Positions 25,801 through 32,461 of a stretch of DNA of 64,000 nucleotides are shown piece by piece; the first letter of the stretch is position 1, and each line of letters opens with the position of its first letter. The notes under the pieces were generated by a model. That model was not told where the DNA came from. It was given only the letters and a program-made list of their open reading frames with translations, and searched no databases. The stretch is taken from the NCBI RefSeq assembly GCF_011758805.1, contig NZ_JAANOW010000001.1, positions 1,860,001 through 1,924,000 of the forward strand, in the 5' to 3' direction. Both the position numbers and the translations under genes were made by a program. Origin of the DNA: Mycolicibacterium fluoranthenivorans. Lineage in GTDB: Bacteria > Actinomycetota > Actinomycetes > Mycobacteriales > Mycobacteriaceae.

Positions 25801-27598
25801 CACCGTATAGATCGACTGCGCGGACAGTGCGCCCATCCAGTCGCGCTTGTTCGATGTACTCGAGTTGCTCGGTGATCATTCGTAGGGTCAGCGGGCGGGT
25901 CGCCAGTTCGCGGAGATTGTGAGTGGCATCGATCGTTGCGATCACTGCGTCGACGTCGACGTCTGGCACATTGGCGGCGATGTAGGCGCGGATCTGTGGT
26001 TCGGTGAACGGAACCATCAGCAATGCGAGGTGGTCACGCCCGATGGCGCTCTCGCGATCTTGGCCACTGAAATGAGTTGCTTCGTCACGTATCGACCGGA
26101 AGAAGTGGGTGCGGCAGGTGAGAAGGAGCTTCGACCGCAGCCGGTCTGATGTCATGGTGGTCGAACCCAGATCAGCCGTTGCGCGCCAAAGGGTCCGGGT
26201 AAATAGCTGCTGTTCCTGCGGCGGGAGGTGCACCAGCACTTCGTCGAGCCCGTCGAAGATGACCAAACACTGCCCCTGGCGAATGCAGGTCACGACATCA
26301 TCAACCGTCGGGTGCGGGCCTGTGTCTTCTGTTCCACGCAGAACGGCGTCAAGAATCTCGCGCAGCGTCGGGTTAGCCACAATTACGCGCTTGGGTACAT
26401 CACGGAGGTCGAAATACAGCGGCATCGGGACAGCTGCGCTGGTGCGACGCTCATCGAGCAACCGTTGTGTCAGTAGCTTCGCAGTCGTCGTCTTACCCGT
26501 CCCGACGTCGCCAAGCAACGCACATAGCCGCGGCTCGTCAGTTCCAGCCGCCCAATCGAGGAGCCGGTCTATGGCAGGGGTTGGATCGCCGAGGTGCCGC
26601 TCCTTCGACAACCCCACGGCGGCGGACTCCAACGATGTCTCTCGCAGTGTGCCGGGAACGTGAGCAGTGACGTCCCCGCGGCGTTGCGTGTTCAGCAGCA
26701 CCCACTGTTCGATGCTGCGACCTGCGCTTCGCCCGTTTCCCATTGGGCGGTCCGCCTCGACGGTTATCTCCCTCACCACCTGATCGAGAAGGGATCGCCG
26801 TTCGGCTGGCGTTGATGCGCACCATGCCTTTCCGGTCAGCAAGTGGTCCAGATTGAGGCCGCGTTTTTTCAGCGGACCTCGCGGAAGCGGATAGTAGGGG
26901 ACCAATATGACTCGGCGATGCGCCACGATCCGGGAAAGCTGCCGCTCATCGCCGCCGAGCAGCGCTGGACTTACCAAGACGACAACAATGTCCGCGCCAG
27001 CCATCAGCTCGTCGTTACCAATGCCGAGGCGAATGTCAAGGTCGCTGGTGACTGTCCACTGTCTGTCGGAGCGAACGGCCATCGCAGTTGTCAAGGCGCC
27101 AACAAACTCTTGCAACTTGGGGTCGTGTTCGTGCTCGGATGCGGCACAGGCGTGAACGAGGACGTTAGGTGGCCCGTCGAACACCTCCTGAACGTGCGCT
27201 CCCACGGGTCGACTCGGTGCGCCCCGGCTCGCCTCGTGTCGAGCCATATCGGTCAGCCGCGCCTCCGCCATGTCAGTGCCCTCGAACCAGCACCGGCGCT
27301 GGGTAGGTGCGATTTTCTGCCCGTCGACTTCTATCGAAAACGCAACTCCGACCGCGCTTGCGGCCGACCGCACCGACTTACGAAATTGGCGGAATGCCGC
27401 CTGTCTCGCCCGTTCGTCAGAGCCAGTCGTGGTCACTTCGAGGGCTCGCGAAAACGCGATCATTCCGTCATCGCCGATCGACTCGGCAAGTTCAGCCAAG
27501 CGCCCACGCTGCCTCGGGGTCAGGTCATCGGCCAGGCGCTCAATCATGTCTTGAACCTGTAGTCGCGAGAGTCGCTGTGTCGTCAAAGCCGCCGCCAT
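22883..27598 (-). CDS. NACHT/STAND NTPase with TIR-like region and 14 WD40 repeats
   Basis: A 1571-aa multidomain protein. Residues 1-110 are helical and resemble an effector-associated adaptor. Residues 145-280 form an alpha/beta domain with TIR-like pattern (NVLVHACAAS ... GADIVVVLVSPALL). A NACHT ATPase follows: Walker A GDVGTGKT at 363-370 and Walker B CLVIFDGLDEV at 444-454. Winged-helix and helical regions occupy 520-790, and a pentapeptide-like stretch lies at 809-880 (LSGISLRGADLRDA). Fourteen WD40 repeats at about 920-1535 would make two seven-blade propellers. Such proteins sense a ligand with the repeats, oligomerise through NACHT and trigger an effector, as in prokaryotic NLR-like defence. 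It overlaps the upstream TIR gene by 16 bp. The phage-defence role is inferred. Three adjacent repeats (8-10) are nearly identical at DNA level. Confidence 0.9.
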   Translation of the reverse strand: MAAALTTQRLSRLQVQDMIERLADDLTPRQRGRLAELAESIGDDGMIAFSRALEVTTTGSDERARQAAFRQFRKSVRSAASAVGVAFSIEVDGQKIAPTQRRCWFEGTDMAEARLTDMARHEASRGAPSRPVGAHVQEVFDGPPNVLVHACAASEHEHDPKLQEFVGALTTAMAVRSDRQWTVTSDLDIRLGIGNDELMAGADIVVVLVSPALLGGDERQLSRIVAHRRVILVPYYPLPRGPLKKRGLNLDHLLTGKAWCASTPAERRSLLDQVVREITVEADRPMGNGRSAGRSIEQWVLLNTQRRGDVTAHVPGTLRETSLESAAVGLSKERHLGDPTPAIDRLLDWAAGTDEPRLCALLGDVGTGKTTTAKLLTQRLLDERRTSAAVPMPLYFDLRDVPKRVIVANPTLREILDAVLRGTEDTGPHPTVDDVVTCIRQGQCLVIFDGLDEVLVHLPPQEQQLFTRTLWRATADLGSTTMTSDRLRSKLLLTCRTHFFRSIRDEATHFSGQDRESAIGRDHLALLMVPFTEPQIRAYIAANVPDVDVDAVIATIDATHNLRELATRPLTLRMITEQLEYIEQARLDGRTVRAVDLYGAIVSRWLARDEGKHCLLPQHKVLLMEHLAADLWRTGRSGWDIADVEQWLVMFLHSRSDLELHYPQRMPDQWKDDLRTATFLVRRDDDTFEFAHTSLREYFLSQYLVRALTEFSTDPDRLAKTWTMPIPSRETLDFLGQSFAGLAKADRANGFRALASLSGRYQPEASELTFAYGLMCHDQGYPVHRMAAAVLDGAKLRGICIDAPPSRPLDLSGISLRGADLRDAVIRNVRLRNARFDNANLTLSEIHDCDLSRVSLQSATLIGTVFRRCSLGGIDCVGATVYRAQNLRPERTGTLPQPGWLVEHPAAQADPRLSLRSLIGYRGPASAVAYSPNGARLVTAGDDGFVRVWDGATGEGLLTLAGHHGSVSVVIYSPDGSRVVSSGRLDGSVRVWDAATGELQLTFRAHQDGVAALAYSPDGTQLASAGEADESVRVWDAATGELQLTFRAHQDGVAALAYSPDGTQLASGGGADESVRVWNAATGEPLLALHGLNGPVSAVTYSPDGVNLATTGHDGWVRVWDAATGEAVLTFAGHRGWVPAVTYSPDSTRLAIVGRGDGSIQVWDAADGEPLVTFPSGRGAVSTMTYSPDGTRIALAGNAEEAVRVWDATTGEPLLTFPSDRGAVSAMTFSPDGTQLATAGSGDGAIRIWNPATGEPQLTFTAHHGDVSAMTYSPDGTQLATAGSSDGAIRIWNPATGEPQLTFTAHHGDVSAMTYSPDGTQLATAGSSDGAIRIWNPATGEPLLAFTAHRGGVVAVAYSPDGTRLVSGGGYNDPVRVWDAATGRDRLSCAGHRGAVATVAYSPDGKRLISGGKGDGAVRVWDAVTGEELHTFPGHADGVAAAAYSPDGTTLAIASRFNRSVRVCDAATGKTVRSFPGHQDGVEAVTYSPDGTTLAIAAGDGSVRLWNTATSEPLNWRIEHLPEGEVATWHEPSGTLLAASEAAWRWLGWVGVIEGEAVRLPAEAFGALPAM
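23560..23946 (-). repeat. Three near-identical 129-bp WD40 units
   Basis: Units at about 23560-23688, 23689-23817 and 23818-23946 encode repeats 10, 9 and 8 of the NACHT-WD40 protein, each with TYSPDGTQLATAGS or a close variant. They differ at only a few bases, far less than the other repeats, indicating recent tandem duplication or gene conversion. A second near-identical pair lies at about 24435-24620. Confidence 0.88.
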
Positions 27599-28080
27599 CC
27601 GCGTCCCTGAACGCGACCTTGTATTGCCGTCGCGAGATTACTTGCGTACCTATCTCGGAGTGCTCCTGCCAGGTCGGCATAGGATTTGCCCGCATCGGTG
27701 AAGACTTGGGCGTTCTCGACGCCATGCATGGTTCGGGACCCGTCGAGCGGCACCGTGCGGAGCATCACGGGTAGCGCACGCGCGCTCGCTTTGGCCCCGA
27801 TGATGCGCGGCAACTCTTCGGTCGTCACAAACCGGCTGGCAAAGAATCCGGGACTGAGAAGCAGCAGCGCATAATCGCACTCTGATAGTCGATCAAGGAT
27901 TCCCCGTCGCCAAGCCTCGCCGATCTCCAGCTGCGAATCTTCCCACCAGGAGAAATCAATCCCGCCCAAGATGGCGAGATTCGGTTCGAGGCGCTCCACC
28001 AAGTCCGTCTTGAGAGCGACATCGCGGTGACACCAACTCAGAAACACTCTTACCCGGATCGGCGGTGGCGCCAACATCAT
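27583..28080 (-). CDS. TIR-domain protein
   Basis: A 165-aa protein consisting almost entirely of a TIR domain. It shows VRVFLSWCHRD (first strand and BB-loop region), CDYALLLLSPGFFASRF and the following TTEELPRI, whose Glu is placed like the catalytic Glu of bacterial TIR NADases. The start has GTGAGGAG immediately upstream of two adjacent ATGs. The gene overlaps the NACHT-WD40 gene by 16 bp, which implies translational coupling and a shared pathway. The likely role is NAD+ depletion or signalling nucleotide production on activation by the NACHT partner; this is inferred from the family. Confidence 0.85.
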   Translation of the reverse strand: MMLAPPPIRVRVFLSWCHRDVALKTDLVERLEPNLAILGGIDFSWWEDSQLEIGEAWRRGILDRLSECDYALLLLSPGFFASRFVTTEELPRIIGAKASARALPVMLRTVPLDGSRTMHGVENAQVFTDAGKSYADLAGALRDRYASNLATAIQGRVQGRGWRRL

Positions 28081-28093
28081 CTCCTCACGTTTC

Positions 28094-28112
28094 TCACGAT
28101 AAAATCACGATA
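28094..28112. promoter_or_regulatory. Direct repeat upstream of the TIR gene
   Basis: Two TCACGATA octamers spaced by 3 bp, 14 bp upstream of the TIR start. This is a possible regulator-binding site or part of the promoter. Confidence 0.4.
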
Positions 28113-28666
28113 CCCTACGTTGTCGCATGTCGCGGACGATTACAGCGCGCCATCCGATGCGTCGATCACCGCTACGCGGCAACAGTGCCCGGAGTGCGTC
28201 GGATTGAGTGTGATTGCCGCCAGTTTCACTGAGGTCGAACAATTGAGGCCGGAAGAGGCCGGAAGACAATAAAGGACACGACGACATGCGGCGAAGGGCC
28301 AAATCGCAGGAATACCGTCTGGTCTCAGTGATGTTGTAGGTCAGTCTTTGATTGGGCAACTGCCAACTCCACCGAGACGGCCGTCGTCCCGTTCGTCTCA
28401 ATGATGTGGTCATCTCCGTAATGGCGGCTAGTTGAATCACCTCTGCGTTTGAGACAGGTAGTGCGCGGCATTGCGCAAAGCCGAGGGGGCGGAGGAGGAG
28501 GTCGAGATCTTTCGCGGGTTCGAGACTCACCGTTGCTGACATAGCCCGTATTGTCGCGAACGCCCGGTGCAGACACTTCCGTCGAGCATCGAGCTTTCCA
28601 GGTTCCTCACAAGGTGCGGTTGACAGGCCGCAATTCCTACGCTTCTGGTCGTTTAACTCCGTGGCG
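28113..28666. other. Gene-free spacer between the TIR and HigBA loci
   Basis: About 550 bp with lower GC than the core. Several short frames exist on both strands but none has a recognisable domain or good ribosome binding site. Probably regulatory DNA plus decayed sequence. Confidence 0.4.
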
Positions 28667-28996
28667 TCAGGCCGTCAGTTCGACAGTGTCATCACCGAAC
28701 TCAGCGACGATGCGCAGTTGACCGCCGAGCGCGGCGACGTACGCCTGAAGCGTGCCCAGCTCAGTGTGTGACAAGTCGCCGCTCTCTAGCTTCGAAACGC
28801 GGGCCTGAGAGACGCCCATAAGCGCGGCAACGTCCGCTTGGCGGGAGTGGCCCAGCGCCTTGCGGATCTCGGCCAGACGGTGCGCCTGGACGGCCTCACG
28901 CATCTCCTCGCGCGCAGCGCTGGCCCGCTCGGCATCGAGTGCACCCTGCGCGATCGCATCCGCGCGAATGTCTCGCCAGTTACGCGCCATGGTCAT
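28667..28996 (-). CDS. XRE-family antitoxin (HigA-like)
   Basis: A 109-aa protein with a C-terminal Cro/C1 helix-turn-helix (RQADVAALMGVSQARVSKLE) and a charged helical N-terminus. In HigBA-type modules this subunit binds and neutralises the toxin and represses the operon. It starts one base into the toxin stop (TAATG), so the toxin gene comes first, the order typical of HigBA. Confidence 0.88.
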   Translation of the reverse strand: MTMARNWRDIRADAIAQGALDAERASAAREEMREAVQAHRLAEIRKALGHSRQADVAALMGVSQARVSKLESGDLSHTELGTLQAYVAALGGQLRIVAEFGDDTVELTA

Positions 28997-29349
28997 TACC
29001 CTCCGTGCTCGGTCGCCAGCCAGCTCTCGAAGCGCGCGTCCGCAATCGGAATGTTCCTGTCGTACCAGCGCTTCGAGTCACCTGCCTTGTCGCCGCCCAG
29101 GAGCAGGATCGCCTGCCTGGCCGGGTCGAAGATGAACAGGACACGGATGCTGGTGCCGGCCGGGCGCAGCTCCTTCATGTTGTGAAACCTCGAGCCGTTC
29201 ACCTTGTCGACGACCGGCCGGCCCAATGTCGGCCCCTCCAGCTCCAGCAGGTCGATGGCGCCGGCAACCGTCGCCATCGTGTCCCTGTCGAGCGTGAAGA
29301 ACCATTGTTCGACCTCGTCGAGCAGGATCACGTCCCAACGCTTCGACAT
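28996..29349 (-). CDS. RelE/HigB-type toxin
   Basis: A 117-aa protein of the phage-derived Gp49/HigB RelE-fold family, expected to be a ribosome-dependent mRNA endonuclease. Family landmarks are WDVILLDEVEQWF at the N-terminus, GPTLGRPVVDKVNGSRFHNM in the middle, and the strand IRVLFIFDPARQAILLLGGD. It is coupled by overlapping stop and start to the XRE antitoxin gene. The start lies just downstream of the truncated integrase, so the pair is a typical island passenger. Confidence 0.88.
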   Translation of the reverse strand: MSKRWDVILLDEVEQWFFTLDRDTMATVAGAIDLLELEGPTLGRPVVDKVNGSRFHNMKELRPAGTSIRVLFIFDPARQAILLLGGDKAGDSKRWYDRNIPIADARFESWLATEHGG

Positions 29350-29360
29350 CAGTATAACCT

Positions 29361-29660
29361 CTACGTTATATCGTGCGGGGGCAGATTCGCGGGAGCATCG
29401 TCGCCGTCTGTCCAGCTGTCACCGAGCAGGAACGAGGCGGCCCGCTCAGCCGCTTCACTGTCGTCGTTGTCGAGTACGTGAGCGTAGGTCTCTAGGAAGA
29501 AACCGATGTTCGCGTGGCCGATGCGCTCGCTGACGATCTTCGGGCTCACCCCGGCCCGCAGGGCGCCGGTGGCATACGTGTGGCGCAGATCGTGAAACGT
29601 GATGCGGGACAGACCAGCCCTAGCGCGGCCCTGACCGGGCGTGCATCGCGGGCGAACCGA
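29361..29660 (-). pseudogene. Tyrosine recombinase (integrase), C-terminal fragment
   Basis: Only the last 90 or so residues remain. The H-x-x-R box is seen as FHDLRHTYATGALRAG, followed by GVSPKIVSERIGHANIGFFL and the catalytic tyrosine in ETYAHV. The N-terminal and central domains, including the first catalytic Arg, are missing upstream of about 29,660. This is the only recognisable integrase in the island stack and cannot be active. It may be the recombinase that once used the tRNA site. Confidence 0.85.
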
Positions 29661-29882
29661 GTTGGTCGCCGGCGTGCGTCAGCTCACAGGTTGTGGCATG
29701 ACGCTGACATCACACCGGCGATCTCGGCCAGATCCGCAGGAGGGCATGGCATCCCAACTCCTGTAGCCGAGGCTCACCACATCGAAGTCACCGTCGACAT
29801 GGACGTGCGGCCTTCGGGGCGCAGTCCGGTCCTAAACCAGGAAGAGTCGGTAGTCGTGTGGAAGGCGGCGGGCTAAAACCCG
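29661..29882. other. Spacer after the integrase fragment
   Basis: About 220 bp at the breakpoint of the deleted integrase. No gene or structure is supported. Confidence 0.35.
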
Positions 29883-30851
29883 TTATGGATTTAAGTCGCC
29901 GGGCTCAGCGATATCGGTTTCAGCGGTCAAGTGGCCATGGCCGCTCAGGTACGTAGGAAGGATCGTGATATCTGCGGGCAGGTCTTCAACATTTGCCATG
30001 AACTGTCTGAACTCATCTTCTTCTAGCCTTGCGCCCGACAGAATAAGGTCGATTTTTGGCTTGCTCCAAGCCTCACTGACTCTCACATCCTCCACGGGGC
30101 GGAGTTCTGCGGCGAGAGATAACACATGGTCAAGAGTCGCCGTGACATCAACTGCGGCCTGTCGAGGATTGACGACAAGAAGCTCTTCGGTCTGTGAAGG
30201 CCTGAGCAACATCGGATCTCTCAGAATTCGAGCTCCTGACGCAAGGAACTGTTCGCACCAGATGTCTCCCACATAGTCAGACCAACTTGGGAGCTCTGCC
30301 GGATAGAAATCTAATACCACCTGAACTAAAGGACCAAGAACGTCACCAAATGTAGCTGCGTACAGCAATTCGCCGTCTAAGGCTTGTTGAGATGATAGCC
30401 ACGGCGAAAACACAGATTCCAAGTTCCGCTGTAGCGGTCGTTCGTAAAATGCAAGGTACTGCCCAACGGCTAGCGGCGCCACTGGCCGGCTAACGACACC
30501 CGCTCGCTTTAGAATCGCCGCACCGCTGTGCGAATTGCGCTTGCTTTCTATCTCGCGAAGGTCGAGTTCCGGTGGTCCCACGCGTCGATAGTCCGAAGCG
30601 AGCTGATCTAAGAACAGCCGTGACGTAGTCGCCGCGCTGGCTCGGTTGGCGGTGGGGTGGACCGACGGGAGGAGTGGGAGGGAGAAGCGATCCACCCTAT
30701 CGAGCTGGTTGTCCCAGACTTGCGATGCGGCCCAAACGATCCGGAGCATTTCCGATTCCTGCGGATCAGCTGCAGGCGCAGGCTTCACAATACCGGCGCG
30801 CAACCTGCGCACCTCAGCCTCAAGCGTCCCAGGCTCCTGCTCTATCGCCAT
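29883..30851 (-). CDS. Unknown protein coupled to the phosphorylase-fold gene
   Basis: A 322-aa soluble protein with no family I recognise. The N-terminus has a short charged helix (EAEVRRLRAG). The middle is rich in Leu and aromatic residues (FYERPLQRNL, VVLDFYPAELPSWSDYVGDIW), and the tail is acidic. No membrane segment or nucleotide motif is seen. It starts at the stop of the phosphorylase-like gene (TAATG), so the two are co-translated and probably act together. The residue pattern suggests an alpha-helical partner or sensor. Base composition is lower in GC than the core genes. Confidence 0.7.
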   Translation of the reverse strand: MAIEQEPGTLEAEVRRLRAGIVKPAPAADPQESEMLRIVWAASQVWDNQLDRVDRFSLPLLPSVHPTANRASAATTSRLFLDQLASDYRRVGPPELDLREIESKRNSHSGAAILKRAGVVSRPVAPLAVGQYLAFYERPLQRNLESVFSPWLSSQQALDGELLYAATFGDVLGPLVQVVLDFYPAELPSWSDYVGDIWCEQFLASGARILRDPMLLRPSQTEELLVVNPRQAAVDVTATLDHVLSLAAELRPVEDVRVSEAWSKPKIDLILSGARLEEDEFRQFMANVEDLPADITILPTYLSGHGHLTAETDIAEPGDLNP

Positions 30852-31711
30852 TACATACCCAGCATAGTCGCGATGGCGCCCGCGAGTTGATTTGAACCCG
30901 CTCTCAGCCGCGCAAGCTGAACCGCATCAGTTTGACCCTGCTTATCCGTTAAGGCGTCGGTCACTACGCGCAAGACGACCACTCGCAAGCCCAAACCCAT
31001 TGCCTCCATGGTGGAAGCGATCCCGAAGGTCTCCATGTCAATCAGGATGGGCGTCTCAGGTTCCATTCCCACGTATTGCGCAAGCGCCTGCGCATACGTC
31101 CAATCCTCCTTGGAGTAGATAGCACCACTGGGTGGCTTATGTATCGGAACAGGTTCAATGCCTGGTGCGACTTTAATAACCTTGTCCGTCGCAAGGACGT
31201 GCGCATCGCGAAGACCCAGCACTGGCTCAGAGCCTGGAGCGCCCGACCAAGCTGGTAGCTCAATTGGGTCGAGTGGCTCTTGCTCGCTAGGCTTGGTGCG
31301 TACGATCCATTTATTTTTTAGCTTGACGACTTCGCCTTGGGGGGAATCGGACACCACGCCGAGCGACATGTAAGACACCCAAGCAACCCGAAATATCTCA
31401 CCAACATGGTTCGTATCTACGGCTCCGCAGCAGCCGTAGAACAAGTAGTAGTCGGCGCGCTCCCCCCAAGCTGACCTGCTGAGCGCCGCGGCCGCAATGA
31501 CATTCCCTTGGGCACTCAACGGGCGGTGCTCCAACCTAGCTACCCGACCATCAGAAAGCTGGCCTTCAACTACTTCCTGTCCGGCCCCAATCAGCGCCCA
31601 CACTGTTGGCCCGAACGCAGGTAAGCCAACATGAACGCGATTCAGCAACTCGGTGACGGCGGTTGCTTCGTTCTTATTGAACGTAAAGATTACGATCGTC
31701 ACATCCGCCAC
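30851..31711 (-). CDS. Purine nucleoside phosphorylase-fold (PNP/MTAN-like) protein
   Basis: A 286-aa protein of the phosphorylase superfamily, which cleaves nucleosides or nucleotides at the N-glycosidic bond. Landmarks are YLFYGCCGAVD (equivalent to the Gly-rich strand), LIDMETFGIASTMEAMGL (equivalent to the EMEGA substrate-binding helix), and VVLRVVTDALTDK with the catalytic Asp. Stand-alone housekeeping enzymes rarely sit in such islands. In defence systems this fold serves as an effector that destroys nucleotides. It is co-translated with the downstream unknown gene. The defence role is inferred. Confidence 0.78.
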   Translation of the reverse strand: MADVTIVIFTFNKNEATAVTELLNRVHVGLPAFGPTVWALIGAGQEVVEGQLSDGRVARLEHRPLSAQGNVIAAAALSRSAWGERADYYLFYGCCGAVDTNHVGEIFRVAWVSYMSLGVVSDSPQGEVVKLKNKWIVRTKPSEQEPLDPIELPAWSGAPGSEPVLGLRDAHVLATDKVIKVAPGIEPVPIHKPPSGAIYSKEDWTYAQALAQYVGMEPETPILIDMETFGIASTMEAMGLGLRVVVLRVVTDALTDKQGQTDAVQLARLRAGSNQLAGAIATMLGM

Positions 31712-31807
31712 GACGGCATCATAAACCTAAGAGATATGCAAGCAGGCAATTTGGGACGGACGACCGTCCTTGCGCAACAGCAAGTCGATCGAAGGCCTCT
31801 ACGGGCG

Positions 31808-32359
31808 CTGCAGACAACAGCCCGCGATACGAAGACGATTGCCAGTCGGGCTAAGAAAGCAGCGTCGACAATATTCTTCATCAATGGCATCGAAATGTCC
31901 GCGCTGGAGACAAATCTGAACCAGCACGTGTGGGGCCGACCCGCGATGGCGGGCGTCGTCCGCGCCGTCGCTGACCGGACGCGGGACCTACTGCCCGCAG
32001 TCGGTGCTGTCCTGATCGAGCTGTATGCGGCGCATGTCAGCGAGATTCAGGATCTGGTCAGCAGGACGATCACCCGCCTTGAATTTGGCATTCCGCCAGA
32101 GTTGATCGACTTGGCACAACTGGGCCTCGGCCTCAATCGGCAGCAGCTACTCGCGCTGAAACATCTTGGTCTGACGGAGCTGCAAGAAGTTGTAGATGCG
32201 GACACCGAAAGTCTGAGCGAGGTTGTCGCCGGCAAGAAGGTGTCCATGGCCATGAAAGAGTCCTCACTGGTGGTCGCGGAGACGCTGCAGGCCGCCTGCC
32301 GTACAGCGATCGAAAAACGGGCAACAACCCAGATCGACCTATCGCCCCCTACCGAGTAA
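31808..32359 (+). pseudogene. Ski2-like DEAD/DEAH helicase, 3' fragment
   Basis: The frame carries only the C-terminal part of a superfamily 2 helicase: FINGIEMSALE, then VRAVADRTRDLLPAV, then a helix-hairpin-helix-like LEFGIPPELIDLAQLG followed by LLALKHLGLTELQEVV. All ATPase motifs are missing. An ATG at 31895 could allow a 154-aa product. The reading frame extends upstream over the 5' end of the phosphorylase-like gene on the other strand, which argues that its 5' part was lost. A relic is the simplest reading. Confidence 0.6.
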
Positions 32360-32461
32360 GTGGAAGTAATCCACATCGAGAAATGAACATCAAATGGATG
32401 CGGAATCTCGAATTGACCGGCAGGACATAGCGTAAGAGAGCACTGTGGGCCGGTCGACAAT

